From: Acidiferrobacteraceae bacterium
GTDB taxonomy: Bacteria; Pseudomonadota; Gammaproteobacteria; Acidiferrobacterales; JAJDNE01
Reading direction: 5' to 3'
Assembly: GCA_037388825.1 (NCBI GenBank)
Contig: JARRJV010000008.1
Location: 1-52,122, forward strand
DNA: 52,122 nucleotides
The notes below the pieces were generated by a model. It had not been told where the DNA came from and did no database searches. It worked only from the letters and a program-made list of their open reading frames with translations. Position numbers and translations under genes: made by a program. Positions 1 through 7,951 of the stretch are shown here, piece after piece (the first letter of the stretch is position 1; every line of letters begins with the position of its first letter).

Positions 1-1
1 T

Positions 2-286
2 ATCACCAGTGCGGTATTCATGGTGGTTTATCTTGCAGTCCTGGCCGCCCACTGGCGCCTGGTCAGCGAGTGTGGGGGTCGTCGCGGCATCATCGTCATC
101 GGTCTGCTGGTAGTCGCCGCGGTGTTCATTATCCTGCAACGGCATTTGTGGCAAACGGATCGACTGGCATTCTGGACCGTGTGGGGTGTGTTCGCCGCGA
201 GCCTGATCCTGGAGGCGGTATATCGGCAACTGCGCGGGCGGGCTTTTGCTTCCGCCACCGAACCCGGGAGTAGCCGGGGCGGGTGA
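2..286 (+). CDS. C-terminal fragment of a membrane permease, probably APC-superfamily amino-acid transporter
   Basis: The reading frame is open to the left edge, so only the last 94 codons are seen and the start lies outside the window. The visible part has three hydrophobic segments (about residues 1-20, 30-50 and 56-75 of the fragment) separated by short charged loops, and a polar tail. The first segment, with a small-residue-rich SAVF...YLAVLAAHWRL pattern, resembles transmembrane helix 10 or 11 of APC-type amino-acid permeases, where a Leu-Ala-Ala-x-Arg-Leu stretch is common. The assignment rests on that resemblance only; any polytopic inner-membrane carrier is possible. The downstream neighbour is on the opposite strand. 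Confidence 0.5.
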   Translation: MTSAVFMVVYLAVLAAHWRLVSECGGRRGIIVIGLLVVAAVFIILQRHLWQTDRLAFWTVWGVFAASLILEAVYRQLRGRAFASATEPGSSRGG

Positions 287-315
287 CAGGTTGTTCTGGT
301 TTTGCCGCACCCGTT

Positions 316-747
316 CTATGGAACCGCGGATACCGACTTCAGTCGTATTGCCCGCAGGACCTGATAGCTCGCCCAGCCAATGGGTCCGAACAGGAACGTC
401 AGCACCAGGCACGGCACGACCCACCCATGATGGATTCCATGGTATTGGGCATCCTTCACGATCCAGCTTCCGACCAGGAGATCGAAGGCCAAATAGTGTA
501 CCCATCCGGCGATCAGGAGAAAGGGATTGGCAAACAGTCGTTGCACCTCGGCAAGAGAGGAGAAGCCGCCATTGCTGTGGCCGATGAAAACGCTGATCAG
601 CGCCGTATACACGATCGCGTAGACGAAGCTGTAGCCCCCGGAGCCAACGACACGTCGGGTCCAGCGCCAGCGTGGTGCGAGAATCAACAGCAGCCACGCG
701 GGCAGGATTGCGGTGTTCAGGATCGAAAACAGGATATCGGCGTTCAT
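316..747 (-). CDS. ABA4-like (DUF4281) integral membrane protein
   Basis: A 143-residue protein with four predicted membrane helices (about residues 5-24, 37-56, 75-95 and 108-131). The central motif with His and Asp in the third helix (HYLAFDLLVGSWIVKDA) is the signature I associate with the ABA4-like family. The plant members act in neoxanthin formation; the role of bacterial members is unknown. It lies 13 bp downstream of the DUF2306 gene on the same strand, so the two probably share the promoter in the TetR operator region at 1480-1515. ATG start. I infer that both membrane proteins are the TetR target; no substrate can be proposed from sequence. Confidence 0.8.
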   Translation of the reverse strand: MNADILFSILNTAILPAWLLLILAPRWRWTRRVVGSGGYSFVYAIVYTALISVFIGHSNGGFSSLAEVQRLFANPFLLIAGWVHYLAFDLLVGSWIVKDAQYHGIHHGWVVPCLVLTFLFGPIGWASYQVLRAIRLKSVSAVP

Positions 748-760
748 GGTTCCTCCCGCA

Positions 761-1453
761 TCAGGCCGGGCTGATGCCCGCGGCAGCGATGCCTGGTTGT
801 TGGATACGGCGTTTGCGTCGCAGATGCAATTCGATCACGAAAACATTGATCACCAGTCCCATTAACATGGTTGGGCCGAAGATCACGGGCGCCTGCAGGC
901 CGAACAGCATCACGCCTGCGATCATCAGGCCGCGCATGGTCACGGGCACAAATCCCACGGCGAGCATGCGTAGCATCCACTGGCGATGTTCGGCGATGCG
1001 CTTTTGTCGGATCCGCACTACCCCCATGAACAGCGAGACAAGGAATGCAATCCCGATGATGCTCGAGACCACGAGTTCAATCGGTCCGCCGAAGGGCATG
1101 ACGATTCCAATCGCAATACCCACGGGTCCGAGGATCGATCCGATGGCGACGAGCAAGCGGCCATTCCAGCGGTGCAGTGCGGGACGGCGGTCGCGCACGC
1201 GCCGCGACAGTTGGAGCGGTGCCAGCAGCATGAACAGGAATGCCGGCGCCACGTGCAGGGCGGTCATTACGGGCCGCGCCTGGTAGCGGGGCATTTGTTG
1301 CAGATACCATTCCCGGCCGGGAGGCGGGTTGGTCCGTTCAACGAAAGCGGTGTCCGGCTGGGGTAAATAATGGGCAAGGGCGGACCACGCGCCGATCAGG
1401 CTGAGCAGGATGATGGCGGTCCACAAGAGCTTCTGACGACGGGCTGGTTTCAT
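761..1453 (-). CDS. DUF2306 family membrane protein
   Basis: A 230-residue protein with an N-terminal membrane anchor (about residues 9-28) and further hydrophobic segments near residues 62-82, 103-123, 128-148, 168-186 and 189-209. The pairs LHRWNGR and EHRQWMLR, each with a conserved His and Trp in a loop between helices, are typical of DUF2306 (cytochrome-like, possible haem-binding membrane proteins; function unproven). The ATG start has a strong AAGGAGG ribosome site just upstream. It is divergent from the TetR regulator gene at 1537 and leads a two-gene operon with the ABA4-like gene. Confidence 0.85.
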   Translation of the reverse strand: MKPARRQKLLWTAIILLSLIGAWSALAHYLPQPDTAFVERTNPPPGREWYLQQMPRYQARPVMTALHVAPAFLFMLLAPLQLSRRVRDRRPALHRWNGRLLVAIGSILGPVGIAIGIVMPFGGPIELVVSSIIGIAFLVSLFMGVVRIRQKRIAEHRQWMLRMLAVGFVPVTMRGLMIAGVMLFGLQAPVIFGPTMLMGLVINVFVIELHLRRKRRIQQPGIAAAGISPA

Positions 1454-1479
1454 GGCAATCCCTCCTTGGGGCGGCTGAT

Positions 1480-1515
1480 GTTGACACTGTAAACATCAAT
1501 GTTTACGGTGTCAAC
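1480..1515. promoter_or_regulatory. TetR operator palindrome containing two divergent promoters
   Basis: Two 17-bp arms (1480-1496 and 1499-1515) are inverted repeats with one mismatch around a 2-bp centre. Each arm begins with G then TTGACA. On the plus strand TTGACA (1481-1486) is followed after 17 bp by TACGGT (1504-1509); on the minus strand TTGACA (1514-1509) is followed after 17 bp by TACAGT (1491-1486). A consensus -35 box therefore lies inside each arm, and each -10 box lies in the opposite arm, giving face-to-face promoters for the TetR gene (+) and the DUF2306/ABA4-like genes (-). Binding by the adjacent TetR protein would block both. The palindrome and boxes are seen directly; repression is inferred. 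Confidence 0.8.
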
Positions 1516-1536
1516 ATATTCTTGTAGACTGGGTTT

Positions 1537-2154
1537 ATGGCTGGAAAACGCGAAACCAGGCTTTATCACCACGGGGATCTGCGGAACTCACTACTGGCTG
1601 CAGCCGAGAAGTTGCTGCGTGAGCAGGGGGCCGCGGATATCAGCCTGCGCGAGGTGGCCAAGGCGGCCGGCGTCAGTCACACCGCGCCGTATCGGCATTT
1701 CCAGGACAAGAGCAGCCTGTTGCAGGCCCTGGCAGCCATTGGCTACGGACGGCTCCGCGACGCCTTGCAAGACGTTCGCGCGAACCATGCCGCGCAGCCC
1801 GATGAGGCCCTGCTGGCCGCGGGTGAGGCCTATGTGATGTTGGCCGTGGACAATCCGGAGATGACGCAACTCATGTTTGGCGGTGTGTTGCCGCGCGAGG
1901 TCAGCGAAGCGGAGCTCATGGAGTGCTCAGACAGTGCGTTCAATGCCTTGCTGGAAATTGTGGATCTGGGTCTGGAGCAGGGCATCTACAAGGAGAAGGA
2001 CCGCATGGAAATCGCCCTGGCCGCATGGTCCATGGTCCACGGCCTGTCCATGTTGATTACCGCCGGGCAGCTTGCCCAATACGCCAGCGACCCGAAATCG
2101 GTGCGCTCCCTCGCGCGAGGGGTAGGGGAGAAGCTGCTGCGCGGACTCAGTTGA
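1537..2154 (+). CDS. TetR/AcrR family transcriptional regulator with WHG-type C-terminal domain
   Basis: A 205-residue protein. Residues about 10-55 form the TetR helix-turn-helix, with the typical ISLREVAKAAGVSHTAPYRHF recognition region. The C-terminal half carries the WSMVHGLSML motif of the TetR_C_33 (WHG) domain. The start codon is 21 bp downstream of the palindrome at 1480-1515, so it very likely represses its own gene and the divergent DUF2306/ABA4-like pair. The inducing ligand is unknown. It converges with the LysR gene, whose stop codon is 10 bp away. Confidence 0.92.
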   Translation: MAGKRETRLYHHGDLRNSLLAAAEKLLREQGAADISLREVAKAAGVSHTAPYRHFQDKSSLLQALAAIGYGRLRDALQDVRANHAAQPDEALLAAGEAYVMLAVDNPEMTQLMFGGVLPREVSEAELMECSDSAFNALLEIVDLGLEQGIYKEKDRMEIALAAWSMVHGLSMLITAGQLAQYASDPKSVRSLARGVGEKLLRGLS

Positions 2155-2164
2155 TTCGGATCCG

Positions 2165-3133
2165 CTACGCTTTCCTCTGTGCTACAGGCTTCCGTCCCTG
2201 GTTGGGTTGTCTTCCCTCGAACAGATCCGTATCTTTTTTCAGGGCATCAAACAGAAACGCCATCAGCGCCTTCACCCGTGCGGTATGACGCAGATCGGGA
2301 TGGGTCAAGACCCACAACTCAATCGTGAGCGGCTCCAGCGGCTTGCCGACCCGTACCAGGCGCGGATCCGCATCACCCAGATAACAGGGCAGGAAGGTAA
2401 GGCCCATGCCCTCGGCTGCCGTGTTGAGCACGGCCTGGGTGATACTACTGGAAAATACGACCTGTCTGTCGGCCTGGGCCTTCTTCTTCCAGATATGGGG
2501 CACCAGCCACTCGGGAGTTCCGGTAATCATGGCCCATTTCTGTTCCTGTATTGGCTGTTTGCCGTGTTGCTGCAGGTACCTTGGCGAGGCAAACATGCCA
2601 AACCGAAAATCACATACCTTGCGGCCGAGGCTTGCATCCGGCGGCTTCCGGGTTGCGCGGATGGCGACATCGGCTTCCCGTCGTCCCAGGTCCAGCGCCG
2701 AAGTGCCGCCCAGCATCTCGATCGATACCTCCGGATGAAGCTTGCAGAATTTCGCCAATAGGGGCGGAGTAATGTGCGCGGCCATCCCTTCCGGCGCGGT
2801 GACCCGGATCTTGCCCTGCAGGCGCATGTCCTGGCCAAGCACTTCCCGGCTCAGGGCATGGACCTCGCTTTCCACGCGCTCGGCATAGCGCAGGGCGGTT
2901 TCGCCGGCCTCGGTCATCTTGTAGCCGTCGGGCAGGCGCTCGAAGAAGCGCACTCCGGTCTTGCCCTCGATGGCGTTGACCTTGCGGAAAATCGTGCTGT
3001 GATTCTGTCCCAGGGCGCGGGCGGCCCCGGACAGGCTGCCGGCCCGGCAAACCGCCAGGATCACCTCCAGATCGCTCCATTCCAGCTCCATGTTTCCTGC
3101 GGAAGCAGCGGATCCGGCTGGAATTGCACTCAT
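2165..3133 (-). CDS. LysR family transcriptional regulator
   Basis: A 322-residue protein. The N-terminal winged helix-turn-helix (about residues 17-75; SLSGAARALGQNHSTIFRKV) is followed by a LysR substrate-binding domain from about residue 100. I chose the ATG at 3133 because GGGAG lies just upstream. An upstream in-frame ATG at 3181 falls at the expected transcription start of the promoter at 3188-3216, and a later ATG at 3091 (MELEWSDL) would also give a standard LysR length. It is divergent from the DUF6356-cupin pair, its most likely target. The effector is unknown. Confidence 0.92.
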   Translation of the reverse strand: MSAIPAGSAASAGNMELEWSDLEVILAVCRAGSLSGAARALGQNHSTIFRKVNAIEGKTGVRFFERLPDGYKMTEAGETALRYAERVESEVHALSREVLGQDMRLQGKIRVTAPEGMAAHITPPLLAKFCKLHPEVSIEMLGGTSALDLGRREADVAIRATRKPPDASLGRKVCDFRFGMFASPRYLQQHGKQPIQEQKWAMITGTPEWLVPHIWKKKAQADRQVVFSSSITQAVLNTAAEGMGLTFLPCYLGDADPRLVRVGKPLEPLTIELWVLTHPDLRHTARVKALMAFLFDALKKDTDLFEGRQPNQGRKPVAQRKA

Positions 3134-3187
3134 TTCTCGTCTCCCGTGGTGGTTCTGGGCTGTGCATTTATGCAAGTACACTTTTCG

Positions 3188-3216
3188 ATTATAGGGAATT
3201 CCTTTGTGAAACCCAA
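3188..3216 (-). promoter_or_regulatory. Candidate sigma-70 promoter for the LysR gene
   Basis: On the minus strand TTGGGT (3216-3211) is followed by a 17-bp spacer and a perfect TATAAT (3193-3188). Transcription would begin near 3181, leaving a leader of about 48 bases before the ATG at 3133. A quasi-palindrome centred on GAATTC (about 3194-3205) overlaps the spacer and could be a LysR autoregulatory site. The -10 is perfect but the -35 matches at only three positions. Confidence 0.5.
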
Positions 3217-3283
3217 CACCCTAGACTTCTTTCTCATGAGGGGCTCACAGGGAGCTTCACCGAAACGAGACTGGGAGGAGAGC

Positions 3284-3526
3284 ATGAATCCATTTACCGC
3301 ACATACCCGGGAACAGGGCGTGACCTATATCGAGCACATGATCTTCGCCCTAGCCATCGCCGCCCGCCTGTTTGCCAGCGTAATCGCCTTCGCGGCCCAC
3401 GGAGTCTTTCCGTTCATCGGCATCCGCAAGGAGCTGGACCTGGAGGTCACCGCCGAATTCATTCGCCAGCAGAACGACTGGATCGAGGGCAAGAAGAAGG
3501 AGATCCGGTCGGCATTGACTGCCTGA
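3284..3526 (+). CDS. DUF6356 family small membrane protein
   Basis: An 80-residue protein starting at an ATG with a strong GGGAGGAG ribosome site. It has the layout I recall for DUF6356: a short FTAH lead, the motif TYIEHMIFA, one long hydrophobic helix (about residues 18-46) with HGVFPFIGI, then a charged helical tail rich in Lys and Glu. No biochemical role is known. A longer in-frame reading from further upstream lacks coding features and runs through the LysR gene on the other strand. It is 55 bp upstream of the cupin gene, and both are divergent from LysR. Confidence 0.75.
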   Translation: MNPFTAHTREQGVTYIEHMIFALAIAARLFASVIAFAAHGVFPFIGIRKELDLEVTAEFIRQQNDWIEGKKKEIRSALTA

Positions 3527-3581
3527 AGATTTGGCTGGTTCGAAAACCCTGTCACAAACACAACACATTGGAGAAACGATC

Positions 3582-3950
3582 ATGACCACTACATCCGAAA
3601 GCACAAAAGAGAATATCGCCGTCGCTGCTGCCTCGCTGAAGTTTGAGGACCTTCTGACCAGCCAGCTCCAGGGCGTCGACGGCACCGAGGTCGTCGTCAG
3701 CATCACCACGGTTCCGCCGTACACCACGCTGCCCACCCATTGGCACCCCGGAGAAGAGTTTGCCTACGTGCTGGAGGGTTCCTTTCTATTGCACCAGGAC
3801 GGAAAGCCCAATGAGGCCTACAAGAAAGGTGATGTCGGCGTTGTGCCGCTGAAGCAGGTCCACACCGTGTCCACCCTGGATGAAGGTGCGACCGTCCTGA
3901 TCTTCCGCGTGCACGAGGCGGGTCAGCCGGGCCGGATACTGGTGGACTAG
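3582..3950 (+). CDS. Small cupin-domain protein
   Basis: A 122-residue single-domain cupin. The first cupin motif is seen as THWHPGEEFAYVLEGS (His-x-His and Glu metal ligands) and the second as GDVGVVPLKQVHTV (His ligand), so a bound metal ion is likely. Such single cupins can be metal-dependent oxygenases, isomerases or sensors; sequence alone does not decide. The start at ATG 3582 follows a GGAG at normal distance. It probably belongs to the LysR-controlled transcript with the DUF6356 gene. Confidence 0.85.
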   Translation: MTTTSESTKENIAVAAASLKFEDLLTSQLQGVDGTEVVVSITTVPPYTTLPTHWHPGEEFAYVLEGSFLLHQDGKPNEAYKKGDVGVVPLKQVHTVSTLDEGATVLIFRVHEAGQPGRILVD

Positions 3951-3973
3951 TCGGAAGGCACCGCACAGCCGGG

Positions 3974-3979
3974 TATAAT
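3974..3979 (+). promoter_or_regulatory. Candidate -10 box upstream of the MerB-like gene
   Basis: A perfect TATAAT overlaps the first possible ATG of the next gene (3978). The best -35 at 17 bp (TCGGAA, 3951-3956) is poor. If real, transcription starts near 3986, which rules out the 3978 start codon and favours ATG 4005. Confidence 0.4.
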
Positions 3980-4004
3980 GTGCGACCCCAAACCCGAGTT
4001 GGGT

Positions 4005-4691
4005 ATGAACGCCAAACTGGACAATGCGCTGGAACGCCTGCGACGGATTCTTCCCCTGCATGCGCGACAACAGCAATGCAGCGAGCCGGTCCAGGAACTG
4101 CACCGGGAGTTTCTGCGTTCGTTTGTTGCGCGGGGGCGGATTCTCAGTCGCCAGGAGGTGGCGCAATACGTCGATGACCCGGACGAAGCGATCCAGATAT
4201 TGCGCGAGAACGATATGGTGGTGTGCGCGGCGGACGGAACTCCCGTGGGGGCCTATCCATTTACCATGGAGGAGCGCGAGTACCGCGTTCGAGCGAACGG
4301 ACACCTGGTGCATGCCATGTGCGCACTGGATGCGCTGGCCGTGAGTCCGATGTTCGACATGAGGACGGAAATTGATTCCCGATGCAGGGTCACCGGGGAT
4401 CCGGTCCATATCCTTCAGTCCGGGAAGATTGTCGAGAATCCATGGGAAACCGGCTGGCTCCACATTGGCATTGCCTGGGGCGCCGCGGATGTGGCCGTTC
4501 ATTGCGCCGACAGCCTGTGTATGGAGATGACCTTTCTGCGTGACGGCGCAGTCGCCCAAAAGTGGCTACGGGACGACAAGGAAAGCCGGGAGATTTTTCC
4601 ACTACCGGAGGCGGTGGATTTCGCGGCCCGATTCTTCGTTCCCCTTATGTTCCGCGAATTCAGTCAGTCGGTACCAGGCACGATCGTATAG
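4005..4691 (+). CDS. MerB-like (alkylmercury lyase family) protein
   Basis: A 228-residue protein matching the organomercurial lyase fold: an N-terminal helical/winged part (about 1-70), then a core with CALDAL at 106-111, SRCRVTGDPV at 125-134 and SLCMEM at 170-175. MerB cleaves carbon-mercury bonds using two cysteines and an aspartate (Cys96, Asp99 and Cys159 of the R831b enzyme). By my alignment these are Cys106, Asp109 and Cys172, all present, while the neighbouring Cys160 is a Met here. No merR, merT, merP or merA is nearby, so the true substrate is open. It is followed 19 bp later by the SpoIIAA-like gene. Confidence 0.78.
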   Translation: MNAKLDNALERLRRILPLHARQQQCSEPVQELHREFLRSFVARGRILSRQEVAQYVDDPDEAIQILRENDMVVCAADGTPVGAYPFTMEEREYRVRANGHLVHAMCALDALAVSPMFDMRTEIDSRCRVTGDPVHILQSGKIVENPWETGWLHIGIAWGAADVAVHCADSLCMEMTFLRDGAVAQKWLRDDKESREIFPLPEAVDFAARFFVPLMFREFSQSVPGTIV

Positions 4692-4710
4692 CGAGTCTAC
4701 AGGAGGACGA

Positions 4711-5076
4711 GTGTTCAAGGTTACTCAGGAAGGAAATCGCCTGGACATCGAGATGAGCGGCAGGCTCGACTCCGACGCCATGAAGCTCGCCCTGGACGAG
4801 TTGGTGAGCCAGTCCACCGATATCGAAGATGGGACGATGCTTTACGATGTGGTGGACTTTCATCTTCCTTCCCTTTCCGCCATTGCGATCGAATTTTCCC
4901 GGCTGCCGTCCATGCTTGGCTTCCTGAAGAAGTTCAGACGGGCGGCGGTACTGACGGACAAGGCGTGGCTCAAAAAGGTGAGCGAACTTGAGGCAATCTT
5001 CTATCCCGGCCTTGAAATCCGGGCGTTCGACCGCGAGCAGCGGGAAGACGCCGAGACCTGGTTGTCACAGAACTGA
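4711..5076 (+). CDS. SpoIIAA-like/STAS-fold small protein
   Basis: A 121-residue protein starting at GTG 4711, directly behind an AGGAGG ribosome site (4701-4706). The pattern VTQEGNRLDIEMSGRLDSDAM, then MLYDVVDF and FRRAAVLTDKAWL, is typical of the SpoIIAA-like family (PF11964), an alpha/beta fold related to STAS domains but lacking an anti-sigma-factor partner here. Family members are thought to bind lipids or nucleotides; the function is unproven. Same strand and closely spaced with the MerB-like and GFA genes, suggesting one transcript. Confidence 0.78.
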   Translation: MFKVTQEGNRLDIEMSGRLDSDAMKLALDELVSQSTDIEDGTMLYDVVDFHLPSLSAIAIEFSRLPSMLGFLKKFRRAAVLTDKAWLKKVSELEAIFYPGLEIRAFDREQREDAETWLSQN

Positions 5077-5092
5077 TTCGAACGGAGGGAGC

Positions 5093-5509
5093 ATGACGGA
5101 GACCAGATATCCGATCCAGGGCGCCTGCCAGTGCGGGTCCGTAACCTACGAATTGCGCGAGCCACCCTTAATGGTGGTGGCGTGTCACTGCAAGGAGTGC
5201 CAGAAGCTGTCCACGAGCGCCTTCAGTATTACGGCGGTGGTAAAGGCCGACGCGGTGGAATTCAACGGAGAAATGAAGGACTGGAGCCGCATGGCCGATA
5301 GCGGCAACGTCAATGCCGCCAAGTTCTGTCCCACCTGCGGAAATCGTATGTATCACTACAATCCTGCCGAACCGGATATTATAAAGCTGAAGCCGACCAA
5401 TCTGTCGGATACCAGTATGATTGAGCCCACTGCCCATGTCTGGGTGAGCGAGAAACTGCCCTGGTTCCAGATCCCGGCAGGGGTGAAGGTATTTGACAAG
5501 CAGCCGTAA
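5093..5509 (+). CDS. GFA family (glutathione-dependent formaldehyde-activating/CENP-V type) zinc protein
   Basis: A 138-residue protein with the metal-binding cysteine sets of the GFA family: GACQCGSVTYEL near the N terminus, ACHCKECQKL in the middle and FCPTCGNRMYHY toward the end. These would hold structural and catalytic zinc. Most members are of unknown substrate; the founding enzyme joins formaldehyde to glutathione. The start ATG 5093 has GGAGGG upstream. A glutathione S-transferase and three dehydrogenases lie in the next 5 kb, consistent with an electrophile-detoxification neighbourhood (inference). Confidence 0.9.
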   Translation: MTETRYPIQGACQCGSVTYELREPPLMVVACHCKECQKLSTSAFSITAVVKADAVEFNGEMKDWSRMADSGNVNAAKFCPTCGNRMYHYNPAEPDIIKLKPTNLSDTSMIEPTAHVWVSEKLPWFQIPAGVKVFDKQP

Positions 5510-5545
5510 TGGGGCCGGTTCCAGGCCGACCCGGAGGAAGGCTCA

Positions 5546-6517
5546 TTGAAAGCCCTCGTCTACAGCCACTATGGTTCGACCGATGTTCTTCACCTAAAGG
5601 ACGTGGACAAGCCCGTTCCCGGTGCGGGTGAAATTCTTGTACGGGTGCGTGCCACCACCGTCAATCGCACGGACAACGCGACGGTGAAGGGGATTCCCTT
5701 TTTCGCCCGCATTGCGACCGGACTCATGAGACCTAAACAACCCATACCCGGCAGCGAGTTCTCGGGCGACGTCGAGACCGTCGGCGAGGGCGTTACATCG
5801 CTGGCGGCAGGCGACAGGGTATTTGGTTTCAAGGACATCGGTTGCGGCGCCCAGGCGGAATATCTGACTATCGCTGAAGACCATGCGCTGACCATTCCGG
5901 ATGGGCTTTCCTATGAGCAGGCTGCCGCGGGGACGGAAGGCGCGCACTATGCCCGCAACTTCATGAACAAGGTTCCGATTGCGCCGGGACAGGATGTAAT
6001 GGTTTATGGTGCCACTGGCGCCATCGGTTCCGCGCTGGTACAGCTTTCGAAGGCGGAGGGCCTGAACGTCACGGCGGTGTGCGGTGCCCGCAATGTCGAA
6101 CTGGTGAAATCCCTGGGTGCGGACCGTGTGCTTGACTACACCCACGAGGACTTCCGCCAGGATGCGCAGCGATACGATTACGTTTTCGACGCGGTGGGCA
6201 AGGTCTCCTTTTTCCAGACCCGGCATCTGCTCAAGCCGGGCGGGGTATACATCTCGTCCGATCTCGGTTTCCTCGGCCAGAACATGTACCTGCCGATGAT
6301 CACGCCCTGGACCCGGAAGTTGCTGGGCACGAGAATGACAGCCTTTCCCATTCCGACGGACATCCCGGCCAGTCTTGCACTGGTCAAACGACTGACGGAG
6401 CAAGGAAAGTTTCGCCCTGTCATCGATCGCGAATATCCCTTCGATCAGATCGTCGAGGCCTATCGCTACGTGGAGCGGGGACACAAGACGGGAAACGTTG
6501 TAGTCACAGTCGCCTAG
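5546..6517 (+). CDS. Medium-chain dehydrogenase/reductase (NAD(P)-dependent alcohol dehydrogenase or quinone reductase type)
   Basis: A 323-residue MDR protein starting at TTG 5546, which has GGAGGA eight bases upstream. The N-terminal GroES-like substrate domain (about 1-120) includes GSEFSGDVETVGEGV; the Rossmann part shows VYGATGAIGSALVQL at about 152-166 for NAD(P)H. The cysteine cluster of the structural zinc is missing, as in quinone-oxidoreductase-type members. It is a clear paralogue of the product of 7952-8953, sharing a Y-G-S-x-D-V-L lead and GLxRPK segment. Substrate unknown. Confidence 0.88.
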   Translation: MKALVYSHYGSTDVLHLKDVDKPVPGAGEILVRVRATTVNRTDNATVKGIPFFARIATGLMRPKQPIPGSEFSGDVETVGEGVTSLAAGDRVFGFKDIGCGAQAEYLTIAEDHALTIPDGLSYEQAAAGTEGAHYARNFMNKVPIAPGQDVMVYGATGAIGSALVQLSKAEGLNVTAVCGARNVELVKSLGADRVLDYTHEDFRQDAQRYDYVFDAVGKVSFFQTRHLLKPGGVYISSDLGFLGQNMYLPMITPWTRKLLGTRMTAFPIPTDIPASLALVKRLTEQGKFRPVIDREYPFDQIVEAYRYVERGHKTGNVVVTVA

Positions 6518-6537
6518 ACACGCACTGGAATCTGTCA

Positions 6538-7116
6538 ATGGAACTGCCCCGATTTGACCCGCCTGTGGTGCTGCAAACGCCGCGACTGCGTTTGCGCCCG
6601 TGGCAAGATGTGGACCGGGAGCCATTCGCGGCCATGAGCACCGATCCCGAAGTCATGCACTACTTCCCGGCAGTTCTCGACCGGAATCAGAGCGATGCAC
6701 TTGTGGATCTGGCACAGGGGCTGATCGAAGAGCGTGGATGGGGATTCTGGGCGCTGGAGGTAAAGGCAAGCGGTGAATTCGCGGGGTTCACCGGATTGCA
6801 CACTCCTGATCCGGAGTTGCCGTTCTCGCCCTGCGTTGAAGTGGGCTGGCGCCTGGCACGGGTACACTGGGGCAAGGGCTACGCGACCGAGGCCGCGCGT
6901 ACTTGTCTTGCCTTCGGTTTTGACCAGCTCGGCCTGGACGAAATTGTGTCCTTTACCTCGATCGATAACGCTCGATCGCGCGCGGTGATGGAGCGTCTCG
7001 GCATGGAAGCCGCGGGAGAGTTCGACCATCCCTTGTTGCACCCGAATTCTCCCCTGCGTCGCCACATCCTGTACCGGCTGGCGCACCCGGGGAACGGGGA
7101 AACCGGCATCGCGTGA
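6538..7116 (+). CDS. GNAT family N-acetyltransferase, RimJ/RimL-like
   Basis: A 192-residue protein of the RimJ/RimL-type GNAT group. Typical signs are LQTPRLRLRPWQDVDREPFAA at the start, VGWRLARVHWGKGYATEAA (the acetyl-CoA pyrophosphate loop, about residues 101-119) and SIDNARSRAVMERLGM near the end. It would transfer an acetyl group from acetyl-CoA to a protein N-terminus or small amine; the acceptor is not predictable. It lies 20 bp after the MDR gene on the same strand. Confidence 0.92.
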   Translation: MELPRFDPPVVLQTPRLRLRPWQDVDREPFAAMSTDPEVMHYFPAVLDRNQSDALVDLAQGLIEERGWGFWALEVKASGEFAGFTGLHTPDPELPFSPCVEVGWRLARVHWGKGYATEAARTCLAFGFDQLGLDEIVSFTSIDNARSRAVMERLGMEAAGEFDHPLLHPNSPLRRHILYRLAHPGNGETGIA

Positions 7117-7151
7117 GATGGCGGAGCCGGGACGAGCTTGGTCGTGGCAGC

Positions 7152-7772
7152 CTACTTCCCGCGACTGGCGTAGTAGGTGGCCACGCCCGGTTCCGCGGCG
7201 ATGCGTTCCATGTGTTGCACCAGTGCCGGCGCGACCTGGTCCGGCAGGTCGGTGGGGATGTATTCCATCCCGCCGGACTTCAGTCGCCGGATCCACAGGA
7301 ACACCTTGAGATCGGCCATGGTCAGGCGGCCGTCGGTGAAATATTTTCCACCGGCCGCGGCCAGTCGTTGGTCCAGGGTCTTGAGGACCCGGGTAAAGAG
7401 CCCACTGGCCAGGGCTTCCCGCGCCGCCTTCTGTTTTTCTCCTTTCATGCGAATCGTGGGCGAAAACGCGAGCACGGCGTCCTCGACAATCTCGAGCACT
7501 TCGTCGCAAAGAAAGGCCTGCCACGGGTCGTCCGGGTACAGACCGGACAGTTTTCCGAAGTAGCGATTCATCGCGTTACTCTGGGTATGCACGGTTCCGT
7601 CGATCTCTGCTACCGGGATTGCGTTGAGCGGAGTCGTTTCCCGCATTTCGCGGAACTCGGCAAAGGAGATGCGATGATCCTCAAACGGAACCTTGGCCAT
7701 GGAGAGGGCGATGCGAGCGGGTTCGGCGCGACCGCCGTCGATGTCGAAATAGGTCAATTTGATCTTGTTCAT
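7152..7772 (-). CDS. Glutathione S-transferase family protein (sigma-like)
   Basis: A 206-residue protein with a thioredoxin-like glutathione domain (about 1-80; LTYFDIDGGRAEPARIAL with the Tyr expected to activate glutathione, and AIPVAEIDG with the cis-proline) and an all-helical C-terminal domain. The TYFDIDGGRAEPAR pattern is most like sigma or prostaglandin-D-synthase-type GSTs. I set the start at ATG 7772, where family similarity begins and AAGGA lies upstream. It is flanked by dehydrogenases and convergent with the GNAT gene. Confidence 0.92.
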   Translation of the reverse strand: MNKIKLTYFDIDGGRAEPARIALSMAKVPFEDHRISFAEFREMRETTPLNAIPVAEIDGTVHTQSNAMNRYFGKLSGLYPDDPWQAFLCDEVLEIVEDAVLAFSPTIRMKGEKQKAAREALASGLFTRVLKTLDQRLAAAGGKYFTDGRLTMADLKVFLWIRRLKSGGMEYIPTDLPDQVAPALVQHMERIAAEPGVATYYASRGK

Positions 7773-7951
7773 TCCTTGTCCTTTGCAACCGTGAGCGGAA
7801 GCCCGCGCCGACGACGCGCTCAATTCTGCCTGGCCGTCGGTTGGCAAGCGAGCCCTTCATTGCAGGGGCGGATAATAATGCAATTCGGGTTGGCGGTCAG
7901 CGAAGCGTTAACGTAAGCTTCACAGACTTCGAATCAGGGTGGCGGCGGGCA

